A stretch of 39,239 bases of DNA from a virus. Shown piece after piece: positions 9,363 to 19,154 of this stretch. The notes beneath the pieces are model-generated. The model saw only the letters and a list, made by a program, of their open reading frames with translations, searched no databases and had not been told where the DNA came from. The DNA lies in IMG/VR virus record IMGVR_UViG_3300030106_006449, positions 1 to 39,239 of that record. One strand, given 5' to 3'. Both the position numbers and the translations under genes were made by a program. The stretch's first letter is position 1. Every line of letters starts with the position of its first letter.

Positions 9363-9956
9363 ATGGCAATCGACAAGGTAGACGAGCTTAAGGCTCCTCG
9401 CACTTTTGAGGTAATGCAGCGGCAAGACTTTGATGCTGCTTCACAGCGTCTCTTGCAGGGCTTCGATGAAGCGGAGGCGGTGACCCGGTCGCTGGCTGCA
9501 GAAGGAATGATCGATGCAACGCGCGGCATGGAGTCTGGCGCTGGCACGCGTCTTGGCGCGCACAGGCGTGCGTCAAAGGAGTTGCTCGACCAGTTTGCGC
9601 AGCAGAACCTGGCGAAGGGCCAGACTGAGCTCGGCCTTATTGCTCAGCGCGGAGAGATGGGTGACCTTAGCAGCGACCGCATGCTCAAGATTGAGACATA
9701 CGACGACCTTATTAAAAAGATGTACGACAACGGCTTTGACGATGTCAAAATTGGGCGTCGCATTAACCGCTACATCCAAAACGAGAAAGACCAGTTCATG
9801 GTCGATCATCTTATGGAGAGAGGCGCAAATTACCTGGAGGCCTACAACAAAAGCCTTGGCGCGCAGCCAAAGCCAGGAAGCCTTTCTTTTGGTGAAAAAG
9901 TTGAGCGCGGCCTAGAGAGCGCTTTTAGCTTTATCCCAGGCATTGGGGACGACTGA
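9363..9956 (+). CDS. Putative small internal virion protein, 197 aa
   Basis: A highly charged, mostly helical protein (197 residues) with ATG at 9363 and a GGAG-containing site just upstream. Residues 15-110 are Glu/Ala/Gln/Arg-rich and could form a coiled coil. The C-terminus has a hydrophobic patch (FSFIPGIGDD). It is the first of three consecutive genes for helical proteins of increasing size (197, 575, about 1948 aa). This mirrors the set of internal core or ejection proteins (gp14, gp15, gp16) in T7-like phages. Function is inferred from this arrangement alone. Confidence 0.55.
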   Translation: MAIDKVDELKAPRTFEVMQRQDFDAASQRLLQGFDEAEAVTRSLAAEGMIDATRGMESGAGTRLGAHRRASKELLDQFAQQNLAKGQTELGLIAQRGEMGDLSSDRMLKIETYDDLIKKMYDNGFDDVKIGRRINRYIQNEKDQFMVDHLMERGANYLEAYNKSLGAQPKPGSLSFGEKVERGLESAFSFIPGIGDD

Positions 9957-9957
9957 T

Positions 9958-11685
9958 ATGGCACGGATTAAACCGGGTAGCCTCGCCGGCTCCGCAGTCC
10001 CTCTGTGGACTCAGATGGACGTTCGCGTGCCGCGCACGTCGCGGCGCAAACGCAAAGAACGTATTCAGCCGCAGGAGATTTTGGCTTGGTTTAACCTGGC
10101 CCAGACCCTCGCAAAGGATGAGTCGATCCTCGGCGGTATCGTAAACGCCATTGCTCGCAAAAGCCGCGAGGGCGACATCGCCGAGCAGCGCAAACAGGAT
10201 GCAACGCAGCTACGCCAGCAGGAGCTCGACGCCATGGACAGGCAGCAGCAAATGCGCGGAGTAGACCCGCGCGTTGCGCAGCAAGTCACGCAAACGATGA
10301 CCGGAGTTCCCCCTGCTTCCTCAGCCTTTGCAGACTTGCGAGAGCCCGGCCAGGTGCCAATGCAACCCCAAGCGGTTACGCCTGAAATGCTTCAGCAGGT
10401 TGCCGCTGCGCAAGGGCCGCAGCAACAGCTCGCGGTCGCGCAGCCGCCACCGCAGATGGCACAGCCCGTGGTTACCCCAGCACAAATGCCGGGCCGTATC
10501 GCTGCACAAACGCCACAGCGCGAGGCACGTGAGCCAGCGAGCTTTGAAGAGGCCGCTCAGATACTGCAGCAGCAAGACGCGGCGAGGGCTAAGCAGCGCG
10601 CAGCTGCGTTTGCTAAGCAGAAGGCCTACACCTACGCAGACCTGCTGGCTATGGCCGCAGGGGCAGAGGACGGTGAGCAGCTACGCCATGTGATGTCCAT
10701 GGTTCCGCAGGTCATGTCGCAAGACCCATCGTTTGCTCCGCGCTCTTTGTCTGACCTGCTGTTTGGCGGCGGCGGTGCTGCTGAGGCAGACGTAAGCCGA
10801 AGCCTGGTCGAGGCATTCCTCAAGCGTCAGGGCAAGCTGCGAAGCCCCGAAGAAAGGGTAGAGCGCGCAGCCAGAGCTCGAAAAACCTTGGGCGCAGCAC
10901 AGGCAAAAGAGGCAACTACGCCTGGTAAGATCGAGGAAACGGCGGCTAGTACAGCCTTGAAGTGGAGCCAGGTTGATCTAAACAAGGCCAAGAAAGACCT
11001 GACTAGCGCGCGCGAGGCTAAGGTTGATGCTGAGCGAAAGCGCTTGGAGGGATACCGCCGCAGGACAGGTAGAGGCTTCTTGGGCAAAAGCGGGAACGAT
11101 GCCGTTGCAGAATACGGCGTGTATCTTGGCGCGCTGAAGGCGGCCAAGGGCAACGTCGGCGCTATCTTTAATGACGAAAACAAGGTCGCGCTTATCCCTG
11201 AGCGATTCCAAGTTAAAGACGACCAAGGCAACGTGGTCGGGATTATGGACATCGACGAAGCCCATGGCGCCGCCATGACAGCCGTGGGCCGCAAGGGCCG
11301 AGCTCAGGTCAAAGACCAGCGCAAGTTCTACGTTGATCAAATGAAGCCGCCCAAGGCCCCTGGTGAGACTGCGGCTTTCAATCGAAGAAAGAGCGTGCGA
11401 TCAACTGTTGAGAAGGCGCTCATAGCGTTTAACGACAATGCAGCAATAGCCAAACAGAAAACAACTTCTCAAACATACGGCAAGACGGACATTGAGCAGG
11501 CGCGGCTAAAAGTTGACAGCTTAAAAAGAAGGCTGGAGCGAGCCGTGGCTCAAGCTGCAGAGGAGGGTTTAGTCTTTGAGATTGCGCCCGGTGCTCAAGA
11601 GGGCCAGCTGGACGTAAAGCTTAAGAAAACGACACCGGCTAACATCGTGGAAGTTGGCGGCGAAAAGTTTACGGTTAAGGATTGA
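9958..11685 (+). CDS. Putative internal virion (ejection) protein, 575 aa
   Basis: The ATG at 9958 is preferred over a TTG at 9943, because the GGGGA at 9945-9949 is correctly spaced for the ATG and the TTG version overlaps the previous gene. The protein is basic at the N-terminus, Gln/Ala/Pro-rich at residues 80-210 (low-complexity, with many Gln runs), then Lys/Arg/Ala-rich helical to the end. Such Gln-rich helical proteins are typical of internal virion proteins ejected with the DNA. It is followed immediately by the giant internal virion protein, so the two probably act in one ejection complex. No catalytic domain is visible. Confidence 0.55.
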   Translation: MARIKPGSLAGSAVPLWTQMDVRVPRTSRRKRKERIQPQEILAWFNLAQTLAKDESILGGIVNAIARKSREGDIAEQRKQDATQLRQQELDAMDRQQQMRGVDPRVAQQVTQTMTGVPPASSAFADLREPGQVPMQPQAVTPEMLQQVAAAQGPQQQLAVAQPPPQMAQPVVTPAQMPGRIAAQTPQREAREPASFEEAAQILQQQDAARAKQRAAAFAKQKAYTYADLLAMAAGAEDGEQLRHVMSMVPQVMSQDPSFAPRSLSDLLFGGGGAAEADVSRSLVEAFLKRQGKLRSPEERVERAARARKTLGAAQAKEATTPGKIEETAASTALKWSQVDLNKAKKDLTSAREAKVDAERKRLEGYRRRTGRGFLGKSGNDAVAEYGVYLGALKAAKGNVGAIFNDENKVALIPERFQVKDDQGNVVGIMDIDEAHGAAMTAVGRKGRAQVKDQRKFYVDQMKPPKAPGETAAFNRRKSVRSTVEKALIAFNDNAAIAKQKTTSQTYGKTDIEQARLKVDSLKRRLERAVAQAAEEGLVFEIAPGAQEGQLDVKLKKTTPANIVEVGGEKFTVKD

Positions 11686-11696
11686 GCAGGTCGGCT

Positions 11697-14600
11697 GTGG
11701 CGCAGACTGAGTACACTAAAACTGTCAACGGCCAGCCCATTACCTTGGTGCTAGGAGCGCCTGGAGCAGAGCCGCCTCCTGAGGCTTTCGTTAAGGCATA
11801 CATCGCAAAACGAGAGCGCGGAGATTTTGACGCGGTTCAGCCTGAGCCCCCAGCCGCAGCAGAACAAAGCCCGGCGGCCCAGCCCCCAGACGTAACCGAG
11901 CCGGCTAGAACGGACACATCGCAGGGATTCGTTGGGCCGCCGGCACCTACCGCAGCGGAGACACTGAAAAGTGCGCTGGTAGATCCTCTCGTTAAAGCCG
12001 GGTCTATGTTCGTGCCAGAGCCTGGAGCTCCACGACCACAGATGTCTGAGGAAGAGCAGCGCGTCATCGACCGCGCTCAATATGCAGCCACAGGCGAGTC
12101 TCCACTCCAACTTGCCCCTGCGCTTACTGGCATGCAGCCCGGCAGCGACGTTGGCGTGTACGAAAACATTGGAGAGATGGGGCGTGCGATTACGCCTGAC
12201 TTTCTTCAGCGCATGATGTCCGACGTTGCAGCTCGTCGCAATCCCATTCTTGACCGAGAGCGTGCTGCAGAGTTTGAGTCGCCTATTTTTAGGGCGCAGG
12301 CTGAAATGGCCTACGATTTGCTGCGCGACGTAGACGAAGAAGAGCAAGAGGCTAGAGACTGGGCTCGAGGAGCCAAGCAGCCCGGAGAGGGGATTGCCGG
12401 AAACCTCGCAGTCACCAATCCGCTATTGCCTAAGCAGCAACGCGCACGGCTTGGGATCGCAGTGCCGCCGCCGGAAGAGAGCATCATCGCCGACCCTGGC
12501 GTCGTAGCGGGCACGGTCGCGGGACGCGTTAAGGGCTTAGCGCAAGGAGCGGGTGAAGAGCTCGGCTCAGAGATTGAGCAGTACAAAGAGAAGCTTAGCA
12601 TCCACTACGCACGAATGGTGCGTCACGCTGCAATGGAGGCCAAGAAGCGCGGCGATGCAACAGTGCGCATGCCATTCTCGCCGTTTAGCGCTTCTGTTGA
12701 CAGGCTGTTGGCCGACCCAGAGTTCAGCGAGGAGAAGGCGGCGCTGGACTACGCCCGCCTTAACACCATGCGCAGCTCGATTGAGGAGGCCAGCAGTCGA
12801 TTGCGCCAGCGCCTTAACGACAAGCTCGCGGAGTCGCCAGGACTTATCAGCTGGTACACCGTTAAAAACTGGCGAGAGGCTGTGGGCGAGATGGCTAGCG
12901 GCGTAGGCGGCGTTCTTCTGTACTTAGGAGGAATGACAGAACTGCCCGAAACCGTAGAGCTTGACGAGCGCGGTAGGTACAAGACCAAGGTTGAGGACGC
13001 AGCCGACGCCTTTTTGGCTGCTGATGCTGCGGCGCAAGTGATGGGTGGAGAGCTATCGACAGAGGCCATCGCGGGTTTTGCGACTAACGTGCACCTAGAC
13101 ACCATGATGAGCGCATTAGAGGTCGACGGCCCGGCTGCGCTGTTAGATATCCTTCCTTACTTGGCCTACGCCAAAGCAGCGGTCGCGGCTGGCAAGATCA
13201 AGCTGCCCGCATCAGTGGCTCGAAAGCTAGACTACGTGCTTGAAGTCGCTGAGCCCATGCGCGACTACATCGCCCAGGCTGGTGGAGACAAGCTGAAGCG
13301 ACTTGTTGGAGAGGCTGGTGCTAACCGGGAGCGACTAGCCACTGAGTTTTACGACGAGATCACCCGCACAACCAGGGAGGAGCAGGCCGCCGTTGACAGC
13401 GCTCTCAAGCAAGTGGCCTCGATGGTTGATGAGGGGTACGAGCTCGGCTTGGCTAGAGCGGACGATGTGGCTGAGCGCGTAGAGGCTCCGACCGGCGACC
13501 CTCTGGAGATCATGTCGGCAGAGAAGAGAGGGTTCGACGACCGAGTGGAGCAGCTGACTCGTGAGCGTGTTGAGGAGGCCGGGGGTCTCGTCGTGCCAGA
13601 CATCGTTCCTGATGAGGTCAGGCAGCGCGCAAACGCACGCGTGTTTGACGAAAACGCAGTCACCGACAGTGTTCGCGGTAACGAGATCCTTCTTGAGGAG
13701 CTCGAGAAGTACGAGGCTGAGTTCGGTCGACCAACGCGAGAGGTCGATGTTCCCGGCACTAAGCGGGTGAAGGGGCAGCCTGGCGAAAAGGCGCAGCTCA
13801 ACGAGCAGCAGTCTGCTGTGTGGGATAAGGTCAACGACAAGTACGACGAGCTTGTTGATAAGGTTAGAAGCAAGGCCAAGGGCATTGACCGCCGGTTTAC
13901 GAACAAGGCTAGGGCGGCGACAGCCAAGCAGGATCTGAGCAAGGAAATTGCACGGCTTGAGGCACAACGCAAAGCCGAGCTTAACGAGGTTATTGAGGGA
14001 TTCCACGATGACCTGCAGCAGCGCTTTGAAGCCCGTCGTGACAGGACTGAGCGCATCAGGCAAGAGGCCAGGCTGCAAGCGGCACAAGAAGTCGTAGAGC
14101 GCCGTTCTCCGTGGGGCATGAAGGTGCGCCGGGACGTCCCTGAGTTAACGCCAATTGGCTCTAATGTGTGGACGGCTCAGGCTGATGTGTACCCGAAGGA
14201 AGGAACTGTAAGCCTGCGCGTGCCTACCTCGGCCCAGGTTGAGCAGTACAGCCGCATGGTCGATCAGATGGACATTCCTGCGGCAGAGAAGACGAACCTT
14301 AAGAACCAATACCAAGGCCACGGCATCTATCGCGGAGAGGAGTTCAAGGGGCCGGGCAAGCCTAAGGTGACTCCGCGCATTGTGGCCGCTCCCGAGATCA
14401 TGTCTGTCGTGCGCCGCATTGTTGAGTCTGTCGGCAAGACTGACGCAGACAGGTACAGGCTCCTTGGAGAGATTGAGGCAAACATTGCCCGCAGCATTGA
14501 CCAGCAGCTGCCCGAGTTCCTTCGCAGCAAGACGGCGCGCGAGCGTTTATCGCAAGAGCTTGTGGGCGTCATTCAAAAACGCATCTCTAAGCAAGGCCCG

Positions 14601-17543
14601 CTGGACAAGGCGACTCGCAATGCGCTGGTCACGAGCATTTATCGCACGCTTGAAGAGGTCGGAGCCGGCAAGACGCCTGAGTCTGGCCAGCCAGGGTCAG
14701 CGCTGCCGTTAAACATCGACTTCTTTGTAAAGCACCCCAACGGAAAGGTGTCGAAGATCAACATGCTTGATGAGGTTGCGAACTTGGTCTTCAAAGACAA
14801 GCGGCAGGCTCAGACCATCATGACGGAGTCGTTGGTGCAGACGGCCCGGCGTCAATCCATTCGACGTTCGCAGCAGACAATGCAGACCGAATACGTTGAG
14901 ATGATTGATCCCATCTACGATTACGCACGTAACGTAAGTGGACAGACAGGCAAGCCGACCGATGCCCCTACTGCGAAGAGCGAAGTGTATCGTGGTGTCG
15001 CCAGCCAGCTGACGGAGAAGTCCTTGCCCGCGTCGTTTGCTGCGCGTGGGACTGATATGAAGGGCATGGTCGACAGCCTGCTCGAGAACGCTGACTCGCT
15101 TGAAGAGCTGCGCAAGTTCTTGGCGAAGGACAAAGACAAGGGTGGTGTCGGGCGCGAGTTCACCGCAGACGAGCTCACTCGAGCTTTAAAGCGAGTGCGC
15201 CGAAGGGCAGACACCTACGTCGATATCTCCACTAAGGAGTACGACAGCGTGCGCACACTGCTGCGCGTAGGCGACGACTTGTATGACGCAACCAGGGCTC
15301 AAGACGTGGGTCGTGATGTGACCGCTCGCAAGGCAGCTGCGCGCCGCACCGTAGACATTCAGGCTAAGCCGCTTATGGGCCTGTCGAAGACTGACAAGCT
15401 AAGCGATGGCTCGTTTGCTAAACGGCCTGGCGGCTTGTTTATGCAGAAGAACTTGGCCAATGCGTTGTCGAACTACGGCAAGACCGTCGAGTCTGCGAAG
15501 AGCGCAGACAAGTTCATGAAGGCCAGCGTGTTTGTGAAGTCGAACCTCACGGCTCGGCAGCTTACAACCCTGAAGAACAACGTCATGTCCAATGTCATCT
15601 TGCAGACTGTGCGTCGGGGTGATCCGCTTCTGCTTCCTCGGCTGGTCACAGACTTTGTTAAGTACAAGATGTATGAGCGCGGCGGCAAGGGCCTGTCAGA
15701 TGCAGACATTGAGATGTATCAGGCCCTGACCGACAGCGGTAAGATTAACACGTCGTTTGTGGACGCAGAGATCGCAGCGATGAACCAAGGCGGCTGGCTC
15801 GGAGACATGGTGCGCCAGGGCGAGGTGGCGCCAAAGTACAAGACGTTCGTCGACAAGCTTCAGTATCCGCTCAAGCAAATCGAGAACGTGTACAAGTTCT
15901 CTGATGAGATGTTCAAGATTGAAGAGGGCGTCCGGTCGTACAAGCAAATCAAGCGGTGGATGAACACCCTGGATGAGGGCGACTACATGACGCTGCGCCT
16001 AGGGCCGGTGAAGCGGGTAAAGCTGAGAAAGGTTACTGATGCGGCACAGTGGGAGAAACGCGCAGACGACCCAGATTTTGCGGAAATTTCTCCTACGCCG
16101 TTTGAGCGCTGGCATGAGTTCGCTGATAAGCGTGAAGCCAAAAGGCGTGCAAAGTTCAGCGACAATGTTTTTGAGGTAGACGGGAAGGTAGTAGACGGAG
16201 CTCAGCTCAACGCTATTCTTGGGAAGGCCGCTATGCAGGTGGGCGAAGACCTGTTCTTCAACTACTTTGATGTTGGCGATCTGGCTCGCGTGTACCGCAA
16301 CTCCTCAATGTTCGCGCTGGCCTCTCCGTTCTACACGTGGTTCTCAAAAGCTATCGACATCCCGCTAGTTAAGCGTGGGTTGTTGTCGGAGATTTACCGG
16401 GGAGCTCCCTGGGTCAAAACCAACAACGCAAAGATTTTGCTTGAGCTCGCAGCGAACCAGTCCCGCATTGGCGCGACAATGGACCTTGCTGCTGCGTATG
16501 CGCGCCAGTCACCTTACGATGAGGAGACAATGAAGATGCTGCGTAAGTCGCTAGGCTGGGGCCGTGGCACGCAGATGGGCGTCTTCAATGCAGAGGCCTA
16601 CACAGACCTGGTGGGCGGCTACGTCAGCCTGAACCAAGCAAACCCGTGGGGGCCAACCGACTTGATCTTCAGAGCCATCGAGAACGGAATTGGGTTTGCT
16701 GAGAACATTGAGCGCAACGAAGGCGGCATACCGCTGCCCGCAGTCGGCTTTCTTGGTGACGACGCTCAGGACTTTATCAAGCTGTACGAGAGAGACGGGG
16801 CTCTGGACTTTGACCTCAAAGACATGGACCCAAAAGAGCGCAAGAAAGTGATGGACCGCAGGCGGTTCATGCTTAGCCGAGCGACAGGCGAGACGGGCAT
16901 TGGTCTAGGCGACGGACTTGATCTCGTTGGACTGGCCGGCCACCCCATTCTCGAAATGTGGCACCTGAAAGCGGAGAGCCAGAAGCGCGATAAAGATGTC
17001 AGCTGGGCCAGCTTTGCAATGCGCGTCGCCAACATGATGATGGGCGGCACTTACGCCAAGGCCGCTGACGGGGTGCTAGGGGCTGTAGACCCGGACAATC
17101 CGTTTACTACGCGGTACAAGTTTGAAGACGCCATTGCGGGCGAAGAAGAGGCATGGCTGCGCGGTGCAATACGGAAGGTGACAGGCATTGGATGGAAGCC
17201 TGCGAATGTGCAAAAACGCGGAGAGAAATACTTCGATAGGCTAGAGCAAAAGTGGGACGACGCTTTGGTTGCTCGGATTACAGCTGACATTAAAAAGCTT
17301 GAGCAGCAGGCGGCAAGCAAGTTCATTAGCCGCGACCGCGAACTTGAGCTGGAAAAAGAAATCGAAAACGCCAAAACCTTGAAGGGACGCATGCGAGAGA
17401 TTCTCAAGAGAGAGGTCGACGACATGCGCAAAAAGCACCAGGAGCTCTACATAAAGATGCGGGAAACCAAGACGCGTCAGCCGGTAGAGGTTCCGTACAA
17501 GCCACGGACCGGAACACTCAACGTTATTCAAGGAGCTCGCTAA
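11697..17543 (+). CDS. Giant internal virion / DNA ejection protein, about 1948 aa
   Basis: The largest gene of the genome. GTG at 11697 is favoured because a CAGGT site lies 6 bases upstream; a TTG at 11682 would overlap the previous stop and lacks a spaced site. The protein is overwhelmingly helical and charged. Residues 40-90 are Pro/Ala-rich, 400-520 contain hydrophobic helices, and 520-800 look coiled-coil. A segment near residues 1520-1560 (DLARVYRNSSMFALASPFYT) resembles the C-terminal region found in large phage polyvalent or ejection proteins. It is the counterpart of T7 gp16 by size and position, forming part of the trans-envelope channel. Unlike gp16, no transglycosylase motif was seen in it; that activity is encoded separately at 33175. 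Confidence 0.68.
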   Translation: MAQTEYTKTVNGQPITLVLGAPGAEPPPEAFVKAYIAKRERGDFDAVQPEPPAAAEQSPAAQPPDVTEPARTDTSQGFVGPPAPTAAETLKSALVDPLVKAGSMFVPEPGAPRPQMSEEEQRVIDRAQYAATGESPLQLAPALTGMQPGSDVGVYENIGEMGRAITPDFLQRMMSDVAARRNPILDRERAAEFESPIFRAQAEMAYDLLRDVDEEEQEARDWARGAKQPGEGIAGNLAVTNPLLPKQQRARLGIAVPPPEESIIADPGVVAGTVAGRVKGLAQGAGEELGSEIEQYKEKLSIHYARMVRHAAMEAKKRGDATVRMPFSPFSASVDRLLADPEFSEEKAALDYARLNTMRSSIEEASSRLRQRLNDKLAESPGLISWYTVKNWREAVGEMASGVGGVLLYLGGMTELPETVELDERGRYKTKVEDAADAFLAADAAAQVMGGELSTEAIAGFATNVHLDTMMSALEVDGPAALLDILPYLAYAKAAVAAGKIKLPASVARKLDYVLEVAEPMRDYIAQAGGDKLKRLVGEAGANRERLATEFYDEITRTTREEQAAVDSALKQVASMVDEGYELGLARADDVAERVEAPTGDPLEIMSAEKRGFDDRVEQLTRERVEEAGGLVVPDIVPDEVRQRANARVFDENAVTDSVRGNEILLEELEKYEAEFGRPTREVDVPGTKRVKGQPGEKAQLNEQQSAVWDKVNDKYDELVDKVRSKAKGIDRRFTNKARAATAKQDLSKEIARLEAQRKAELNEVIEGFHDDLQQRFEARRDRTERIRQEARLQAAQEVVERRSPWGMKVRRDVPELTPIGSNVWTAQADVYPKEGTVSLRVPTSAQVEQYSRMVDQMDIPAAEKTNLKNQYQGHGIYRGEEFKGPGKPKVTPRIVAAPEIMSVVRRIVESVGKTDADRYRLLGEIEANIARSIDQQLPEFLRSKTARERLSQELVGVIQKRISKQGPLDKATRNALVTSIYRTLEEVGAGKTPESGQPGSALPLNIDFFVKHPNGKVSKINMLDEVANLVFKDKRQAQTIMTESLVQTARRQSIRRSQQTMQTEYVEMIDPIYDYARNVSGQTGKPTDAPTAKSEVYRGVASQLTEKSLPASFAARGTDMKGMVDSLLENADSLEELRKFLAKDKDKGGVGREFTADELTRALKRVRRRADTYVDISTKEYDSVRTLLRVGDDLYDATRAQDVGRDVTARKAAARRTVDIQAKPLMGLSKTDKLSDGSFAKRPGGLFMQKNLANALSNYGKTVESAKSADKFMKASVFVKSNLTARQLTTLKNNVMSNVILQTVRRGDPLLLPRLVTDFVKYKMYERGGKGLSDADIEMYQALTDSGKINTSFVDAEIAAMNQGGWLGDMVRQGEVAPKYKTFVDKLQYPLKQIENVYKFSDEMFKIEEGVRSYKQIKRWMNTLDEGDYMTLRLGPVKRVKLRKVTDAAQWEKRADDPDFAEISPTPFERWHEFADKREAKRRAKFSDNVFEVDGKVVDGAQLNAILGKAAMQVGEDLFFNYFDVGDLARVYRNSSMFALASPFYTWFSKAIDIPLVKRGLLSEIYRGAPWVKTNNAKILLELAANQSRIGATMDLAAAYARQSPYDEETMKMLRKSLGWGRGTQMGVFNAEAYTDLVGGYVSLNQANPWGPTDLIFRAIENGIGFAENIERNEGGIPLPAVGFLGDDAQDFIKLYERDGALDFDLKDMDPKERKKVMDRRRFMLSRATGETGIGLGDGLDLVGLAGHPILEMWHLKAESQKRDKDVSWASFAMRVANMMMGGTYAKAADGVLGAVDPDNPFTTRYKFEDAIAGEEEAWLRGAIRKVTGIGWKPANVQKRGEKYFDRLEQKWDDALVARITADIKKLEQQAASKFISRDRELELEKEIENAKTLKGRMREILKREVDDMRKKHQELYIKMRETKTRQPVEVPYKPRTGTLNVIQGAR

Positions 17544-17926
17544 TGCAGGTTACGGCCCACTTCAAGCTGTCAGAGTTCAAGTGCAAAGACGGCACCGAGG
17601 TGCCGGACAAGTACCTCGGCAACGTCATGGCCCTGTGTCTTTCGCTCGAGCACCTGCGGTCTAAGACCCAGGCGCCCATTACCATCATCAGCGGCTACCG
17701 GACGCAGAGCTACAACCGAACGTGCGGTGGCGCTACCAACAGCCAGCACCTGACCGGAAGGGCAGCGGACGTGCGCGTTAAGGGCGTTGAGCCTGCCGAA
17801 GTTGCCGAGATTCTTGAGCAGCTCATTGCAGACGGAGTTATCCCCCAGGGAGGTATCGGAGTTTATCCGAGTCAGAACTTCGTGCACTACGACGTGCGTG
17901 GTAAGAAGGCGCGGTGGAAGGGATAA
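17543..17926 (+). CDS. Endolysin-type M15 peptidase (D-Ala-D-Ala carboxypeptidase family)
   Basis: A 127-residue protein of the M15 zinc peptidase family that cuts peptide bonds in murein cross-links. The signature is clear: SGYRT at residues 50-54, SQHLTGRAAD at 67-76 with zinc ligands H69 and D76, and FVHYDVRG at 113-120 with H115 and the following D117. The length is that of a single catalytic domain, with no wall-binding domain and no signal peptide, so it would need a holin to reach the murein. Its ATG overlaps the stop of the giant internal protein (TAATG), and small membrane proteins follow at once, which suggests a lysis cassette. A virion-borne role is possible given the gene before it. 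Confidence 0.9.
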   Translation: MQVTAHFKLSEFKCKDGTEVPDKYLGNVMALCLSLEHLRSKTQAPITIISGYRTQSYNRTCGGATNSQHLTGRAADVRVKGVEPAEVAEILEQLIADGVIPQGGIGVYPSQNFVHYDVRGKKARWKG

Positions 17927-18231
17927 TGGAAACCGAGCTCGCCAACACTCTTATAGAACAGGGCATCCTTGGTCTTTGGTGCCTGTTCATGATCTTCTTG
18001 TACCACCAGGGTAACAAGAGGGCCGAGCGTGTTGAGCGACAGCGTGAGCAGGACCGTAAGGAAGCGGACGAGAGGCTCGACGAGCTGATCAGCAAGGTCG
18101 ACACCATCATTGTTCGGCTTGAAGGATTCACTGCGCGCTTCGATGAGAAGGTGCAAGAGGATAAGATGCAACGCATGATACGCGAAGCAAGTCGGAGCCG
18201 AGCAAAAACAGAAGTGAAGCCGAGGGATTAA
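17926..18231 (+). CDS. Small membrane protein with coiled coil, possible holin or spanin component
   Basis: The ATG at 17926 overlaps the peptidase stop (TAATG), giving 101 residues. Residues 8-27 form one transmembrane helix (IEQGILGLWCLFMIFLYHQG), followed by a long, charged heptad-like helix (residues 30-85). One membrane span plus a cytoplasmic or periplasmic coiled coil next to a lysis enzyme matches XhlA-like or spanin-like proteins. There is no lipobox. The topology does not settle whether it is a holin, an inner-membrane spanin or a regulator. Confidence 0.6.
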   Translation: METELANTLIEQGILGLWCLFMIFLYHQGNKRAERVERQREQDRKEADERLDELISKVDTIIVRLEGFTARFDEKVQEDKMQRMIREASRSRAKTEVKPRD

Positions 18232-18497
18232 TGAAGGCTCGCAAAAAAGCAGCAAAGTCACTGCTACAGAAACACGGAGTCAAGGCGTCGGGGGTTCCTG
18301 TGCGCACGCCTAGCCATCCCAAAAAAAGCCACAAAGTAGTCCACGCAGGCAAGTTGATCAGGTTCGGAGAACAGGGCGCAAAGACCAACCAAAGCGCAAA
18401 GCAACGCAAGGCCTTTAAGTCTAGGCACAGAAAGAACATTGCGCGTGGGCCGAGCTCTCCGGCCTACTGGGCAAACAAGACTAAGTGGAAGGGATAA
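18231..18497 (+). CDS. Small basic conserved phage protein, 88 aa
   Basis: An extremely Lys/Arg-rich 88-residue protein, TAATG-coupled to the gene before it. The C-terminal half reads RFGEQGAK..., then KAFKSRHRKNIARG..., and ends with PAYWANKTKW. This pattern (RFG followed by FK-RH and YWANK-KW) is one I associate with small uncharacterised phage proteins; the usual Cys residues of that pattern are replaced here. It may bind nucleic acid. It has no membrane helix. Its place in the lysis region may only reflect co-transcription. Confidence 0.6.
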   Translation: MKARKKAAKSLLQKHGVKASGVPVRTPSHPKKSHKVVHAGKLIRFGEQGAKTNQSAKQRKAFKSRHRKNIARGPSSPAYWANKTKWKG

Positions 18498-18498
18498 C

Positions 18499-18828
18499 AT
18501 GGATTGGTTGCAACTAGAGACTGTCAGCTGGGAGCGCGGCGCACTGCTCATGTGCGTTTGTAGCCTGGCCTCGAGCTCTATCACTGAGGCGCTTCGCCAA
18601 ACGCTGAACGGGTACCTGACCCACCGGGGCCTGGAGCGTAAGCAGTGGTGGAAGCCGGGCCTGCTCCGCGTGTGCGCCGTTACGTGCGCCGCGCTCGCCG
18701 GCTACTTTCTTGGAGGCAACGGGCTCGGCGCTGTGATCGGAGTCGCTGCTGGCGGCCTGACCACATCTATCGTTGCGGCGGTCAAGGGCGCTATCAAGCA
18801 GCGCGCGAAGGACGCAGCGGACTTCTAA
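18499..18828 (+). CDS. Putative holin, 109 aa membrane protein
   Basis: The ATG at 18499 gives 109 residues; an upstream frame overlapping the previous gene is not needed. Hydrophobic segments lie at about residues 14-28, 55-72 and 76-95, with a basic loop between the first two (residues 40-53, HRGLERKQWWKPG) and a basic C-terminus (IKQRAKDAADF). Two to three short helices, small size and a position near an M15 peptidase fit a holin that opens the inner membrane for the endolysin. There is no sequence motif for holins, so the call depends on topology and context. Confidence 0.55.
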   Translation: MDWLQLETVSWERGALLMCVCSLASSSITEALRQTLNGYLTHRGLERKQWWKPGLLRVCAVTCAALAGYFLGGNGLGAVIGVAAGGLTTSIVAAVKGAIKQRAKDAADF

Positions 18829-19154
18829 TGAACGAGTGGGTCGCCATCATTCTCTCCATCTTTGGCATCGCGTCAGCCGGGCTGTTTGCCGTGGCTAGGT
18901 CTGAGAAGTCGAAGCGGACAATGGCAGAGAAGCGCGCCGACGTGTTTGAGCACCAAGCTGTTGTGGCTCGCGAGACGGCCAAGGTCATGCACCAAGTAGC
19001 CCTCGAGCGAGACGACCAGCTCAAGGCCGTAGAAGAAAACGCTGAAGAGTTGCGGCGCCAGGTTGAGGAGGCCGCAAAAGAAATCAGAGCCGCTGCTGAA
19101 GACACGGAAAAGATAGCCGGCTTGTGGAACAAAACGTTCGAGGGAGAGAAGTAA
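18828..19154 (+). CDS. Putative inner-membrane spanin-like protein, 108 aa
   Basis: The ATG at 18828 overlaps the stop of the putative holin (TAATG), giving 108 residues. One N-terminal membrane helix (residues 4-23, WVAIILSIFGIASAGLFAVA) is followed by a long Glu/Ala/Lys coiled coil (residues 28-98). This is the plan of Rz-type inner-membrane spanins. No embedded or adjacent lipoprotein partner was found, which weakens that reading. A second similar protein lies at 17926-18231, so one may be a spanin and the other something else. Confidence 0.5.
   Translation: MNEWVAIILSIFGIASAGLFAVARSEKSKRTMAEKRADVFEHQAVVARETAKVMHQVALERDDQLKAVEENAEELRRQVEEAAKEIRAAAEDTEKIAGLWNKTFEGEK

Noticed and set aside
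13335-14119. Two overlapping leftward frames of about 250 codons inside the giant internal virion gene
   Set aside because: Both are antisense to a continuous 1948-residue frame in a tightly packed rightward operon, are Ser/Leu/Arg-rich and have no ribosome site.
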